From: Branchiostoma floridae
Taxonomy: Eukaryota; Chordata; Leptocardii; Amphioxiformes; Branchiostomatidae
Direction of reading: 5' to 3'
DNA: 64,000 nt
NCBI RefSeq assembly: GCF_000003815.2
Contig: NC_049985.1
Location: 14,830,265 to 14,894,264, forward strand
The position numbers were made by a program, and so were the translations under genes. The first letter of the stretch is position 1, and each line of letters begins with the position of its first letter. Under the pieces are notes generated by a model. It was not told the DNA's origin. It was given only the letters and a program-made list of their open reading frames with translations, and did no database searches. This document shows positions 1-13,662 of this stretch, one piece after another.

Positions 1-1941
1 TCAATGTAGCAAAACACACAGACGCGCCCGAGCGCGGATCAAATAGCAAACACGCTTTACTAGCTTGACAGCACTGCGCCTCCCGCAAAGGGACGCCACC
101 AAAGAGAGAGCCGTCTTTCCAGCGGCCTGCATCTTTATTATCGTACTGAATTCACGCACCAAATAAGGCTTTTCACGGTTTTCCTCGCGAATCAAGATTT
201 CTGAGTGCGAACGCAAGTCTTTTGTCAACACAGAAACTCGCGAAGTGTGGACAATTCATTCTGACGTTTTGTTGTTCTGCGATTGTTTATGAACACTTCC
301 ATTTATGGTCGAGGCGATTCCATTTGGAACGTTGAAGGGTAGGACAGCATGTAGTACAAAAAACTTATAGTTATACTGAAACTTTTTTATATGACTTCAG
401 TTTTATCTTTGAAAATTTTTGTTTCTACAGACGACTTTCCTTATAAGATTGGGTTTCCCCCTATCTTTACTATCGATCTTGTCACTCTTTTTTACTACTT
501 GAAATCTAGCATAGCCCCATGTTCGTCAACATCGAGCGTTCTAGAACAAGGACTTTAAATGGTACCCAGAACACACACCAGATAGTATCATTCGCATTTT
601 GGTCTGTCTCATCCATGCATCTACGACAGCGACTAATTTAAAAATCTCATATGACATCGATGGTTGAAGAAACGTTTTAAACAAAGAAGTAACTGTGTCC
701 AGCGTCGAGATAGGTCCATTTGCAATTGGCTGTGTGCGTCGGTGTTTAGAAACCAAGGACATGTTCGTATGCCACTGTGTGTGTGTGATGTTTAGTATCG
801 ATGACAGGCATCCTCGCATGTGTGTGGACGGTTATCAGAGCCAACGATATGTGTGTTTAATTGTGAGTGGATGGTATTCAGCACTAAGGACAGGTGCATT
901 CTTCGGTGTGGATGGTTTTCAGCACTAAGGACAGTCGACAGTTCGCTTGTATGTTCGTATAACTGACTACCGAACTCGATATCGTGAACTATGAATAAGC
1001 ATTTTTTTTCAGTGACAGGCATATCTGCAATGGCTCCTTTGAACCTTGGATCAAAAGCGCGATTTAGCATCTCAGTAGAACTGCAAGCATATCTATCATA
1101 GCCGCTTCAAGTTCATGGATCAAAAGCGCCACCTATCAATCCTTACTAGAACTACAACAGCTTGATGCAAGGTCAAGGCGCTGTCCTGTCGAAAGCGGTT
1201 TGATGTTTGTACATCTTCAGCGTTTTACAAACAAAAACGTAGTTTATACCGACAACAGAAGAAGTGTTTATCAGGTTTAATGTGTGGTATACCTAGTAAT
1301 ATGCACTTTCATATGTACTCGGATCAAGAGAATTCGTGTCCTGCGACTCCGCTGTTACTATCGGTGGAAACTTCCCTTCCTTCCCGGTGGCGGTTTGATC
1401 AAATGCACATGCTATCAAAGATAGATAAATTGTCAGACAGACAGCAAGATCCTGAATGATAAATTTCCTCAAATTCGTTACCTATAATGCGATTTATTCA
1501 TGCATTAGATCCTGCAGCCAGTCGAAAAAAAGATGTTGATGGCGATTGGTCCAAAAAAATGCATCGACCGATCATCGTGGACTAAAGTTGCTCTGTGGGA
1601 ATACAGCTCCGATGTACCAAATATCTAGCTACTGGTTTGCCTATACTTAAATTCCAATTTTTTTTCTGATTGGTCATATTTGCCACTTATCATCCCTCTT
1701 ACTGCATACGTGCACGCTCGGAAAACATGGCAATGCTCCGCATAGCGGCACACTTCTCATGCACTTTTTGGCCTACGCAAACCGCTAAACGCCTGACAAT
1801 AAAAATGCCGATATACCACACATGTCATGGTTTAAAACTAATAAGATAGAATCAGTGCGACCTAAAGACATAAGTTACATTTACTAATATCTGATGACTC
1901 ACTGAATAGCGGCACATAACATTGCAAATGAAGATGTAACT
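1..1941 (+). repeat. Long dispersed repeat, copy 1 (~1.95 kb)
   Basis: Nearly identical over its whole length, in the same orientation, to 31313-33265. The two copies differ by scattered substitutions and small indels, for example a ~28-bp stretch present only in copy 2 near 31360. Similarity stops at about 1941, where the sequences diverge abruptly. The left end may continue outside the window. Short ORFs are present on both strands but none has a recognisable domain, and they are disrupted between the copies, so I call no gene here. I see no obvious terminal inverted repeats. It could be an unclassified transposon or a segmental duplication. Confidence 0.85.
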
Positions 1942-3463
1942 TCAACGCTGTTTGAAAACAGCGCTTTATAAGCTATTGCACAAGCAACTTAGAACTTTAA
2001 AGAATCTTCTTCGTCTCTTTTCATGTCTGTAGACGCTCAAGAGCTTTCTCTGCTTAGCATTTAAGCAAGTACTATGAGGCTGTGTTCTTTCCAATTCTTA
2101 ACAGGGTCAAGTTTGGAATGAGGAACTTTCGTCTTCTGTTATCAACATCTGATCCTGTGATCCAACATGTGATCCAACTGATAACAAGATGTCTCCTCTT
2201 CTCAGAAGAACCATTGAATACTTGAGGAGCACGTTCCGTTCTGTTTAATACCTTTAATGTTCTCATTGTATCGAACACTGTTTCCCCCACATATCAATGT
2301 TTTGAGAAGCAAACTATAATTACTTTAATAGTGCGTGGGATCTTGATGAGACCGCACGTATAGAGGAAGTGTTAGCAGAAAACTACCACATGAGTTTATA
2401 AATTCAATCAAAAGCAGGAACAAAAGCGACTTTTCTTATGAAAGTAACGAAGATATAGCGTGTGAGTTCATTAATACTTGCTGTCAATAACCAAGTCAAG
2501 TTTAACATTCAAAAGCACATAATCGTCAAACGTGGTACCAAGGGGCTTTATGTTTAAGATCGATTCAACTTACGACAACAATATCTTATTACATCGTGCA
2601 TATGGTTAATTGTTTCATGGCCCTTAACTCTTTAAAGATGGATCTGCGCCTGTTACACATATACAACAGACAAAGTTTTGATGATTAATGCATTTTGTCT
2701 ACAATGGTCTCACCACTATACAAAGCCTATATTTAGAATCCAAGTTATCTTGGCTATGTTTGTAGATTAAATATCCTTGATTAAATTAATTGATATACCA
2801 ATAATGTTCCTTGTGAATTGTACGGAATAGTTGTATGGTGTACTCGTCTTTACGAATTATTCACCAAAGAAAGTTTTTGTCAAAAGTTACGTGATTTCAT
2901 ACTAATTGTAGTAATTGTTTTTATATACTTATGGGTTTTTAGTATATAATCGATATATATATATATATATACATATATATATCACTCTATAATCGATATC
3001 TATATGTCTTTTCCATGTTGCTATCTTAAGACGTTTTTTGCATCTAAATGTCATAGACATTTTTCAGATCAGATTCAATTAAGATTTATGACACAGAATA
3101 ATCTTGGATTATGTAATATGACACACCAAGTTATCAAAAGATATTACCCTAAAATAGAATTGATATTGATATTATTGTGCAGCATGTATCTAGGCGTGAA
3201 TTATATACAACGTTATGTATTACAATACTGAACGCGAACTTTCTTAACACGAAAACAGTGCGACGAACCTTTGCCAAAAAATGTGAAGGAGAAATACGAA
3301 CACTACCTAACATATTTTTACCGCTAAGATACAACCATTTTTCCAAAGAAGTAGGGATTAGTCGTGAGTATAGCTTTGGAACTTTCCCACTCATTACAAA
3401 ACAAACAAACATATAAAATGTTGGGGAAACCAAAAGCTCCGCTGTAGAAGTAATGAAGTCATC
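1942..3463. other. Intergenic stretch, no gene seen
   Basis: AT-rich sequence between the repeat and the last exon of the minus-strand receptor kinase. It contains a (TA)n run at about 2953-2982 flanked on both sides by a short tataatcgatat-like sequence. Any 3' untranslated region of the kinase gene would lie at its right end. I recognise no coding signal. Confidence 0.5.
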
Positions 3464-6400
3464 TTAGTATTTCTCGTCCGAGGCGGTTTGCAGACTTGTG
3501 TAGGTGTTCTCATCCAGACTCGCCAGATCGATGTAGTCCTAGGTGAGAGGGAAAAGGGACACAAAGTGAAAGATGTCTGAGTACAATGAAACATGAACAA
3601 ATTCAGACAAAGATCACGGTATTGCACCAGATACACAATATTGAATTATTACAAACAAATAGATTTTCATACATAACAATTTTTGTAATTCTTGTCATTG
3701 GCTAAATTGCATTCTGTGTGGACTATCAGGTCACATACTGGCAATAGATATAGATTAATACAGTAAACCAATGTCTATAAAACAATTACATCAAAAGGAC
3801 TAGTTACTGTTGAAAGCACGTTGAATGAATAAGATGTTGTCCTCACATTTTCAGTCTCCATCAGTGAATCCAGACTCTGTTGGATCTTCAGGAACTCTGG
3901 TCTCTGGGAGGGATCAGCATCCCAGCAGCTCAGCATCAGGGAGTAGCTGTAGTATTTCAGTAAAAGAGTTAGGTAGCATTGCCTTCTTAAGTCATACAGT
4001 GAGATATATAAATCCAAATGCTACAGGGGTGTACGTGTTTTCTTCAACAATCGAACATATTAACCAGTATCTAGAAGATATAGGACATCATGATCGATCA
4101 ACAACCTTCTGCTACTGTATTTTTCTTGGATCATTGATAGAAGGCTTTTAGATGCTTTACTATGACTACTGCTCTAAAATGATACTGCTATAAACAGCTC
4201 TTACTCACAGTTTGTCATCGCAGTGTTTGGGTTTGTCCATCCTGTATCCCTGCTGCACTCCGTCCATCACCCCTCGTTTGGACATACCGGGGTACGGAGT
4301 GGCTCCTGAGGGAAACAGACATCATGAGCTGTTGTCCTACTTAAACTTACATTCGCAAAGTGTAATGGCCACAATTTAGCAGCAGATACCTGGTTGATTT
4401 TTTTAATGATAAATATTAAGTAGATTACTTACGTTGTGATTATGATTGGCTTTGTATGACAATAACTGTCAATGGAATCATATGAACCCACCGAGAGTGA
4501 CGATCTCCCAGAGCAGCACTCCGAAGGCCCAGACGTCCGTCTTGATGGTGTACTTCCGGTGGAATAGCGACTCGGGGGCCATCCAGCGGATTGGCAGACG
4601 GGTCTGGGAATGATTTTCATATATCAATTAGATTTAAGTAGATATCAATTTTTGTCAAATTTACAAAGGTTACAATAAAACACGAAAATGTATGATTAAC
4701 GAACTTGAATTCTTTCAAAATTGTAGATAATAGCTACCTTAGTTGTTCTCTCATACTCATCCCCTTCTCGTGAGAAGCCGAAGTCAGACACCTTACAGGT
4801 CTTATCTTCGGCAACCAACACATTTCGTGTCGCCAGGTCACGATGGAGGATCTGCAATAGGAATGCTTACAGTGACTGGACTAAGTTATTATGACACATG
4901 CGTCTATAGTAGAACGCAGAACTAACTGAAGATGCTTCACCTTTTTGGAAGACAGAAAGGTCATCCCCTTGGCCACGTCCCAGGCGAACTTGGTGAGGTC
5001 ACGTGATGAGAGGGACTTGCTGCCGCCGTGTAAGTTCCCGTATGTTTGCTGAGTGCGGCTGGTACGGAGGTTGGACTGGAGACTCCCTCCGGACACGTAC
5101 TCAAGCAGCAGGTAGAACGGCTCTAATGACATACAAACGGAAACATGCAGTCGCTCAGCTCTCTACAATTAAGTCTGTAAGATATGTGAGAGCGGACGTC
5201 GTAACAGCTGGCACAACATTAAAAGAAAATAGTTCAATGGAAAACAAATCAACAGATGTTAGAACACGCACAGTTTGATTAGGTCCTCTTCTAAAACAAG
5301 TGCTTTTAAAAAAGCTGGCATTTTGCCAATGTTTGCGTGTGTGAACGTTTTTTTCTAGTTATTAGAATGTCATATAAATAGAACAGAGTAACTAAACCTG
5401 ATATTGGCGCATGGAGATTCACATATGTGCCTGAATCTAGATCTAGACGCCACCTGTTAAAATTTGCGTGAACTGCAGCAAATTTCACTACACTGCCTGT
5501 TTTTGAGTGAGCTCTGTTGCGGGGCATTTTTAAGTTGTTTTTTTTTAATTTTTATTTCTATTCGACAAAAAAACGAAGCGGCGAATCCGTTAACCAAAGA
5601 AATAAATTGGTGTGGCCAAATGGATGTAAAAATTAGTATTTTAATGGTGTAAAAAAGAAAAAAAAAATCTACCTCCCGGATTCGAACCGGGTGCATTGGT
5701 TTAGAATGCGTAAACTTTAACCACTGCGCCAGTGCGAACTTGTTGAAAAAAAGGCCTGTTTTAACAGGTATAGAAATGTTTGGCATGAATTGAACAGGTC
5801 CGTTCATCTCAACATCACTCCATCACAACGGCGACTACTATGGATAGAAGGCATGCAAGTCGCAAAATGCAAAAATTCAGAACTGCATACTACCAAACAA
5901 GTGCTTTTAAAAAAGCTGGCATTTTGCCAATGTTTGCGTGTGTGAACGTTTTTTTCTAGTTATTAGAATGTCATATAAATAGAACAGAGTAACTAAACCT
6001 GATATTGGCGCATGGAGAGATTCACATATGTGCCTGAATCTAGATCTAGACGCCACCTGTTAAAATTTGCGTGAACTGCAGCAAATTTCACTACACTGCC
6101 TGTTTTTGAGTGAGCTCTGTTGCGGGGCATTTTTAAGTTTTTTTTTTTAATTTTTATTTCTATTCGGCAAAAAAACGAAGCGGCGAATCCGTTAACCAAA
6201 GAAATAAATTGGTGTGGCCTAATGGATGTAAAAATTAGTATTTTAATGGATGTAAAAAAGAGAAAAAAAAAAATCTACCTCCCCGGATTCGAACCGGGTG
6301 CATTGGTTTAGCATGCGTAAACTTTAACCACTGCGCCAGTGCGAACATGTTGGAAAAATGCCTGTTTTAACAGGTTTAGAAATGTTTGGCATGGATTGAA

Positions 6401-9400
6401 CAGGTCCGTTCATCTCAACATCACTCCATCACAACGGCGACTATTCTGGCCTCAGAGCATTTTGCCGCTAAGGCGGCAAAATGCAAAAATGACAAGGTGA
6501 AACTTAACCATGTTCGAATTCAGACCGAGTCCGCGCCAACTTTCATCTAGCATAACACCAGAACGGCTTACGCTAGAGCTATACCAAATTTGGTAAGGTT
6601 TCATAAAATTTCATGTGCAACAATTTCACTAGGTTGGAAAAATTCCCACGTTTTCGTTTTGCCATGGCACGGTCTGAATACGGTTAAAACTCGGTCAACA
6701 CCTACCCGTGTTCGTGCAGCATCCCAGAAACGACACGACATTTGGGTGAGTCCCGATGAGTTTCAGGACAGCCAACTCTTTGAAAAAAGCACCCGAAGCA
6801 TCCTTTGTAATCCCTGAAGAATCAATATATCAGTAAATCATTGAACTACCTCATCTGTGGCAAATATGTTTTTAACAAATATTCTACATATTCCTCAATT
6901 TTACTTCAAATCGAACCCATCATATATATCAAAGCTGTGAAAATTCTGCATGCTATATTCAAATCAGTATGCTAGTTTTAATTTTTGGTTTGTGTCTCAA
7001 CAAGGGGCTTTTGTCAGCATTTATAAAAGCTTTTTGGTCTCAAGAATGATAACGGTTAGAATCATGTTCGAAACGCCCTGGCTTACCTTTCACTGTCTTC
7101 ACGACCAATGTAGTCATACCCGGAAGCCCTGCAATTTTCCAGGCTTCAGCCTTGTAGACCTCTCCGAACTCGCCTTCTCCAAGTTGATTTTTGATTTCCA
7201 GCCGATCTCGTGGAAACTCCGATGGTGTCTTCACATCTTCATACGCCATATCTGCTGATGACAGTATAAAGGGAAAGGTTTTGTTTTCATAACACACACT
7301 TTTATATTGTTTGTTTAAATCCAAGGAGGACAAAAGTACTAAGGATCCACCATGATGTACAAATATACGAACAAAATTTGATTTCTTCTTAAAAAATAAA
7401 TAAAATACCTCGTCCTTACTGCGTGCTGTCAACCCCTGATACGTGTGATCAGACTGCACAAACATATAAATACAAAGCATTCTAACGCGTTTTTGTACCA
7501 AAAGGAATTAGTCAGAATAAGGATTCCATCTTTTTTCACATACACCTGTGACTAGTTAAATCCGTTGTAACGATACGTGGAATTAATATATAATCTTTAA
7601 AATAATTCATTAATCTTAGTAGGGATGATGTATCTACTTTTCTCCTTCTTCCTCTCCTTTTTTCTCATTCCTCTCACGTTTCCTTTCTCTGTATATATAA
7701 TAGCTGTTTCCATGGCTATGCGAAAATGCAACACTTATTATGTGATATGTTTCTTACTGTCCGTTTGTGGGCTATCCGTAGACTCTGGTAACCGTCGTCT
7801 GACTTGCCATGCTGGAAGTGGAAGGAAGCACGTTTCATATTCGAATATCTGATAGAATCATATTGCAAGCAAAACTTACTTGTAGAAAATAACTGAAAAT
7901 GTTACTGTCGTTCGAAGGGTGTTTAAAGTATCTTAAAGTCAATTCTATATATATATATTTACTAACTTAATATCAATATCAGTATGTAACGTTATATGGT
8001 TGCGTTACATTTATGATCTTGCCTGTAATTTCTTACCATGTGGTCCAGTTGCAAGTTGTTGGAATCATTTTCGACAGCTTTTCCTGAAATAACAAGTATT
8101 TGTTTTTGGAAAGGGGAAACGTTTTGATAATAAGTCATGTCTTGGGAAGACATGTGTATACGTGTATAATAAGGAAGCAGTAAATTGAGCAATGACACGG
8201 TTAAGCTTACCGTTAGCTGACCTCCTTCTCTTAATGATGAACACGCCAACACCAATGATAGCCACAAGCACAACTCCGGATCCGGATACTGTAGCTATGA
8301 TGATGATTGTGTTGCTGTTTCCACCTGCTGTAAGGAAACAAGGGTGGTGATAAAAAGTCAATTGTCTCAAACATCTATAGCGATGACTCGGATGCAATTT
8401 TAATTTCTTTGATTCTAAAATCTTTGTACTTACCAGAAGATTTTTTATGTTATGGCAACACCGTGGAGACAGACAGATTTGCAAGACTTCCTGTTCCAAC
8501 TTGTTCCTTGAGAGTGTTATACATGATTGCATGATTCTTACATTGTGGCAACTTTTCATATTCCAGACAATCATAAAATGTGTTTGACCAATATCAACCT
8601 TAACTTAAGTTACTATTTAGCGTGTATTAGAATAAACTTACCCACGGTAGTCAGTATTTTATGTGCAACATGCCATTCAGTGTACTAAAGCCAGCTGTTG
8701 CGCAGAGAGCAGGACTATTAATTAACTTAAAGTCAAATGAAAAGTTGGCTATAATAACTGTACATGATACATAAATTATAAACAGAATAATCAATGCATC
8801 ATGCAAAATCCTGTCTGTCTTTATTTTCAATTGTATGTCTAAGGCAGTTAATTTTCAACTAACAGCGCCTGTCATTGATGCTTCATAATATGTAAAGTTT
8901 GGCAGTCTGCACATTTGTGCATGACAGAAACATGGAAAATACTGTGATAGTCAGCTGTATATCTTGCTGGATACATTGATGTTCACCTGCAAAATATTTG
9001 TTTCTCAGTCCCTGAATAAAAGCAACAAATACAACACCGCGTTCTCCAAGTTTCTACATTTACCAAAAAAATACAGACAGAGATGAAAAAAGTACTTACA
9101 GTTGACAACCAGCTCTATTAAATCGCTGTCCGTGTCCCCTACGTCATTACTGGCCGTACATCTATACTGCCCTGCATGTACACGCTGTACGTTATGTATG
9201 GTCAGTGTTCCTCCGTTGTTAGTCGTGGTTCCAAAGTTTACGTCCCGTTCAGCCTGTCCCTGGGCTGTGAACTTCCATGTGTATGACGGGTTGGGAACTG
9301 CGCTGGTAGAACTGCACGCCAGGGTCACAGTTTGGTCCTCTACTACCGGGTTGGGGCTGATGTTCAGGTGAGGTTTGGACGGGACATCTGGGGGAAAGTT

Positions 9401-12400
9401 TACATAAACAACATTAAACAATGTTCCCTTGTAACGTGTTTATTATGATTCACAAAAAATACATCAAATCATTTGGTGATACAGGAAGTAAAAAGATGTA
9501 AATTTTTTTCACTTATAAGTTTGTTATGTGAATATGCAGGGACTTACATTGCACGATGACAACAGTTGAGGCTGTTCCAGTCCCAGTGCTGTCATCATGA
9601 AGTATGTTTTGCGCTGTGCACACGTAGGTACCGGCGTCTTCCTTTTGGATGTTTGAAATGGATAGCGTAGCGCTGTTGGACACAACTGTTGGGCTGCCCT
9701 GTTTCTTCCACTCCGCACTGCTGACAGTAGGGTTAGCAGTGGCAGCACACTGGACAGTTAAGTCATCGTTCTCCTTTACTGTCACGTTTTCCGGAGCTGA
9801 CACATCTGGGGCATCTGAGAGGGAACAAAATACAACTTTAAAATTGTGTAAAAGAGAAATACCAAACGTTCATCTCATGCCATTTGAACAATCATTAAAG
9901 ATTCGATCCAAACCACAGTTTATTTCGCAACTTTTTATCATTATGAGAATAAACTTACGTTGCACGTCTAGTGTTGTAGAAGCCGTGTCAGCTCTGCCAA
10001 TGTTGTTGGTGACCTCACAAGTCACGTCATGTTGGTTCCTCTGCACATTACTGATGGTCAGCACGCCATCACTCTGACTAAACTGGTCCTCATGAGCAGA
10101 GTTGATGGTACGGTTTCCCTCCTTCCAGATGTAGGTGAAGTTGTTTGGATTGCCCTCGGCAGGGCAGGAGAAATTTGCTGTCTGACCGACGATGACTGAT
10201 GTGGTCACCGGAGGCGTGGGGGTGATCTGTGCTGGGTCTAGGTTAGAACGTTTCGAATGGTATGAGCAACGTAAATATTATCAAGATACACAATGGGCAA
10301 TCATGGTATCAGGAATAAAAAGCTACGCTTTCCTATAATATGAGCATTCTGAAGTGTTGGGGTGACATATTATGTATACAATGTTTTTTAGACACTTGGG
10401 TGTATGGAATTTAAAGAAAAATGACACGAATTAATCATTTGCTTTTGTAGACAGCAATGATATCTAATACAAAATGTAATATTTAAACATAAAATAAGTA
10501 GTGACAGTAGGAAAATGTGTAGAATTAGAACTTACATGTGACATTAAACGTCGTCTCAGCTTCCAGATCCATCTGCAGCACACTCTGACTGACGACACAT
10601 TTATAGGAGACGCCGGTGTCGTTTTTAGTCGGTGTGAAGGTGTACTGCCGTGATGACGTCACGCTCCCGTCAGTCTCCTCCACATCAGTCTGATCCTCAG
10701 CCTCCCCAGTCCTGTTCTCATTTCCTCTGTACCAGCTGATGGTAGCAGCAGGGTACCCTCCAGCCGTGGTACAGGTCAGGGTCAGGGGATACTCGGTACT
10801 GGGGGTGCCGGAGAGGGAGATGGTTGGGGGGCCGGTGCGGCCTGGAGGGAAAACTCCCACGTTTAACGAAAGAGAAATTTGGAGAGACCTACAGGCCGCA
10901 TAACCTAACAAGAAGAGCTACAAATGGCAAACAAGCTTGTGATTTATTCATCACAGGTGTGTAATTAGCTTTTGATTAATGATACCTGGTAGAAACTATT
11001 CTTCAGCGTTTGCAATATATCGCTACTTCATAAAGTGTCATTGGGGTGGGATCCTATCATCAATGCTGGTACTGGACTGATGAACACGACTTAACTTTGA
11101 GAATTTAACCTTGGACATGATTTTTGACCGAAATAGTTATTATTTATCTTTATTTTGATTCATACTTCTTTCTTACCGAAGACAGTGAGGACAGCAGAAT
11201 CTGGTCCCACCACTAAAGGTCCGGACACAGTAACAGTACAATAGAACTCCCCGTTATCACTCAGGCTGGTGTTCTGGATCCGAAGACTTGCCCGGCCTAC
11301 AATGTCTATGTCTCTGTCTCTGTATTCGTTATAACGACCGTTGTTAATGGGTCCAGCTCCATGTCTAAGTACAGTTGTACTTGCATCAGGGACCACATGA
11401 CCATCTTTAGTCCAGGTTACTGCTGCCCCTTGGTCAGGATTGATGGTGCAGTTGATGATGGCCTGCTGACCCACAAGAACTCCTTGTGGTGCCGTTACTG
11501 TGACTGTTACATCTGCCAGGGTAACTGAAAAAGAATATTCGTAAGATAGAACAATCTATCCAAACGTTTTTATTAGACGTAGTCTTTCGATGATTCAGTA
11601 CCTTTCTATGTTACTTTTTCATTTCTTAAAACTCTTGAGAACAGACGAAGGACCCACTGATTAAGGTTTAAGATATTTCGGTATCACAATCAATACAAAG
11701 GTCTTGGAATAGCTCACTCCAACTAACGGAATGCTCAGCTACAGATTATAATGTAACCTTACCCTTATATAGCCAAAGGGAAACAGGCGACAAAACCCTA
11801 AACATAAGCAAACCAGTGGCCTGAGAAGTAAACAAGCAGATGTAGGTGGGGAACATTGTGACCAAACTGGCCCTGCAGCTCCAGGGCGTGCTGAAAGGGG
11901 GCCCAAACTAATGCGACTTCCAACTTACATTGAAAGGTATGCGTCCCAAAAAAATCAAGACCATAGCATGTCCAAACACATTAAAAAAGGCCCGCGGCAG
12001 TGTCAAGTTCAAACACCAGGAGGCCCAAAATCAAACTTGAGCGTCAGACAGCCAACGCCAACACATGTACCAAACATCATCGCGATCGCACGTTTCGTCC
12101 TGGAGATACATAATGCCCCTTCCACACACAAAAGACTACCTGCAGTGTCAAGTTCAAACATCAGGAGGCCTAAAATTAAATCTGAGTGACAGGCAAGAAC
12201 CACCAACCCATGTATCAAATATCATCGCGATCACACGTTTCGTTCTAGGAGAAACGCCCCTTCAACACACAAAAGGCTACTTGCAGTGTCAAAGTCAAAC
12301 ACAAGGAGGCTCCAAAGCAATCCTGAGTATCAGACAACCACGCCAACCCATGTAGCAAATATCATCGCAATAACAAGTTCTGTTCTGAAGATATATCACC

Positions 12401-13037
12401 GGAACGCCCCTTTCACACACTCCCATATGCTACTGAAAACTATACCTGCATTCCATGCAGGTAACAAATAACTGGTCACACCATAATCAACACAATGTCA
12501 CACACCACGGGAAAAAAACACAACTGACACAAACCATAACTACGTCACGGATACAGAGTATGTTACCTGCGGTCACTTGTCTTATGTTCAAGCATTAAGG
12601 AGTTTCCTATGAAGTCGGTTTTAACTAACAAAATCACACGAATGACTATGACTACGTCATGATTACGTAATATTACGGCATACGGATGCCAAGATTACAG
12701 GAGTAATTAAGAAATACACCTGCAAATTCAGATCATATAATAATGCCGCTTGAAAGTTATTGCAGGGGATGTCCAATTGATTATTAAAAAACAACACCCT
12801 ACCAACATAAGCCTTATGCAAAATGCAAGTCCAAGTCACCGTTTTATTTTTCAAAGCTATCATTTGGAATATTTCTTCGACTGTAACACTTTAGGAACGA
12901 CATCGTGTCGTACAAAGCACGTACAAAGTACGACTTGCGCACACAAGACAAAATGCCTTACCTGGGTAGATCGACAGAAGCGAGAATAATAGCCACACTG
13001 TGGGCAGCCCTCTTCTCCTTCTATCTATACATGCCAT
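3464..13037 (-). CDS. Ig-domain receptor tyrosine kinase, 17 exons
   Basis: Exons in transcript order: 12962-13037 (25-residue signal peptide), 11177-11524, 10536-10841, 9959-10237, 9548-9814, 9100-9387 (one Ig-like domain each), 8211-8327 (transmembrane, then KRRRS), 8037-8083, 7409-7453 (YQGL, possible SH2/PTB site), 7087-7251, 6706-6813, 4941-5122, 4738-4851, 4492-4603, 4209-4305, 3847-3946, 3464-3538 (tail with ENTYTSL, stop TAA). Total is about 908 residues. Kinase marks seen: glycine loop GEGEFGEV, lysine in LVVKTVK, helix-C exon [42 protein letters not shown]; an activation-loop Tyr lies in DEYERTTK. All catalytic residues are present, so it should be an active plasma-membrane tyrosine kinase. 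Family fit is the FGFR/VEGFR-like Ig receptors; the exact orthologue is unknown. Reading phase closes at every junction except 7409-7453 to 7087-7251, where a small exon may be missed or a base is in error. Confidence 0.9.
5295..5838 (-). repeat. Tandem element copy with internal pol III boxes, copy 1
   Basis: About 545 bp in an intron of the receptor kinase, repeated almost identically at 5897-6444 in the same orientation. It opens with a gcattttgcc-type end on the plus strand and contains a tRNA-like block at 5668-5738. It looks like a short non-autonomous mobile element present as a tandem pair. Confidence 0.75.
5668..5738 (-). repeat. tRNA-derived SINE-like block
   Basis: Read on the minus strand it has an A-box TGGCGCAGTGG, a perfect B-box GGTTCGAATCC and a 5-bp T-stem (CCCGG/CCGGG), and is followed at once by a T-run that could end pol III transcription. 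The D-arm does not pair and a full cloverleaf does not form, so it is a tRNA-derived promoter rather than a working tRNA. The A-box is initiator-Met-like. Confidence 0.65.
5897..6484 (-). repeat. Tandem element copy with pol III boxes and terminal hairpin, copy 2
   Basis: Second copy of the 5295-5838 unit. Its end carries a perfect 12-bp inverted repeat with a 4-nt loop at 6457-6484 (gcattttgccgc, taag, gcggcaaaatgc). The hairpin arm also matches the opposite end of the unit (gcattttgcc), giving hairpin-like termini. A related end, with the aacaggtccgt motif and its own hairpin, occurs at 41890-41954. Confidence 0.75.
6274..6346 (-). repeat. tRNA-derived SINE-like block, second copy
   Basis: Same arrangement as the block at 5668-5738: A-box, intact GGTTCGAATCC B-box, then a T-run downstream on the minus strand. 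It differs from the first block by a few bases, including the loop after GCATG. Confidence 0.65.
11998..12430 (+). repeat. Tandem repeat, three ~143-bp units
   Basis: Units begin with cagtgtcaa at 11998, 12143 and 12284 and share blocks such as aacatcatcgcgatc-type and cacacaaaaggcta-type sequence. The repeat lies in the first intron of the receptor kinase gene (between 11524 and 12962). Apparent short ORFs here are by-products of the repeat. Confidence 0.75.
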
Positions 13038-13662
13038 ATAACATGCGATAGTCATGGCGCTTTGGCAAAGACGTCAAAGATATGACACTCTGAACTGAGA
13101 ACGCGTATGCTCAGAATGACACCTTGAACATGCACTGTGTTAACTTCCGGGTAGGTCATTCGTGTTCTCAGATTCGGTATAGTGATCAGGCTAATGGCAA
13201 ATACAGAAAAAGCATAGCCATTGGGAATGAAGTTGTTTTCTTGGCAATAACAGAAATAGAAAAACAGCCAACGACGTATCCAATAACGCTATCTTAAAGT
13301 TCATAAATCTTTTTATAGGTAATCCGCGCACAAGGTACATGTGACTTGTTACATATTTCTCTTAAACCGAAATTCTCTGAAACTTCTGATAATCCCGATG
13401 TTTATTCTTATTTTGATTGCATGAAAGTTTCTGAAATTACTCTCATCTCACGTGGTTGCAAATCGGACTTCTTCTTTATAACGTGGCGAAGCAGTTACGT
13501 ATTCTATGTCCAGATCTTTACAGTTACCGTACTAATCAATAGAAATCTGTATATTTTACTGGTATTATCATTATTAATAGTTTACACTGTAAAAAAACAA
13601 CTATTTAACCCATGAATCCTCAAAATGTTTTTTTTTATGATTCACAAGATGGAATGCATTTA

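Noticed and set aside
5668-6346. Functional tRNA genes
   Set aside because: Only the T-arm and the promoter boxes are intact; the D-arm does not pair and spacing around the anticodon arm is wrong. They also sit inside a duplicated element.
8065-8574. 169-codon minus-strand ORF read as one exon
   Set aside because: Only its transmembrane part (8211-8327) is coding, bounded by good splice sites. The rest is intron read-through.
9102-10077. Plus-strand ORFs opposite the Ig exons
   Set aside because: Antisense shadows. The minus strand has Ig cysteine/tryptophan patterns and consistent phase-1 splice sites.
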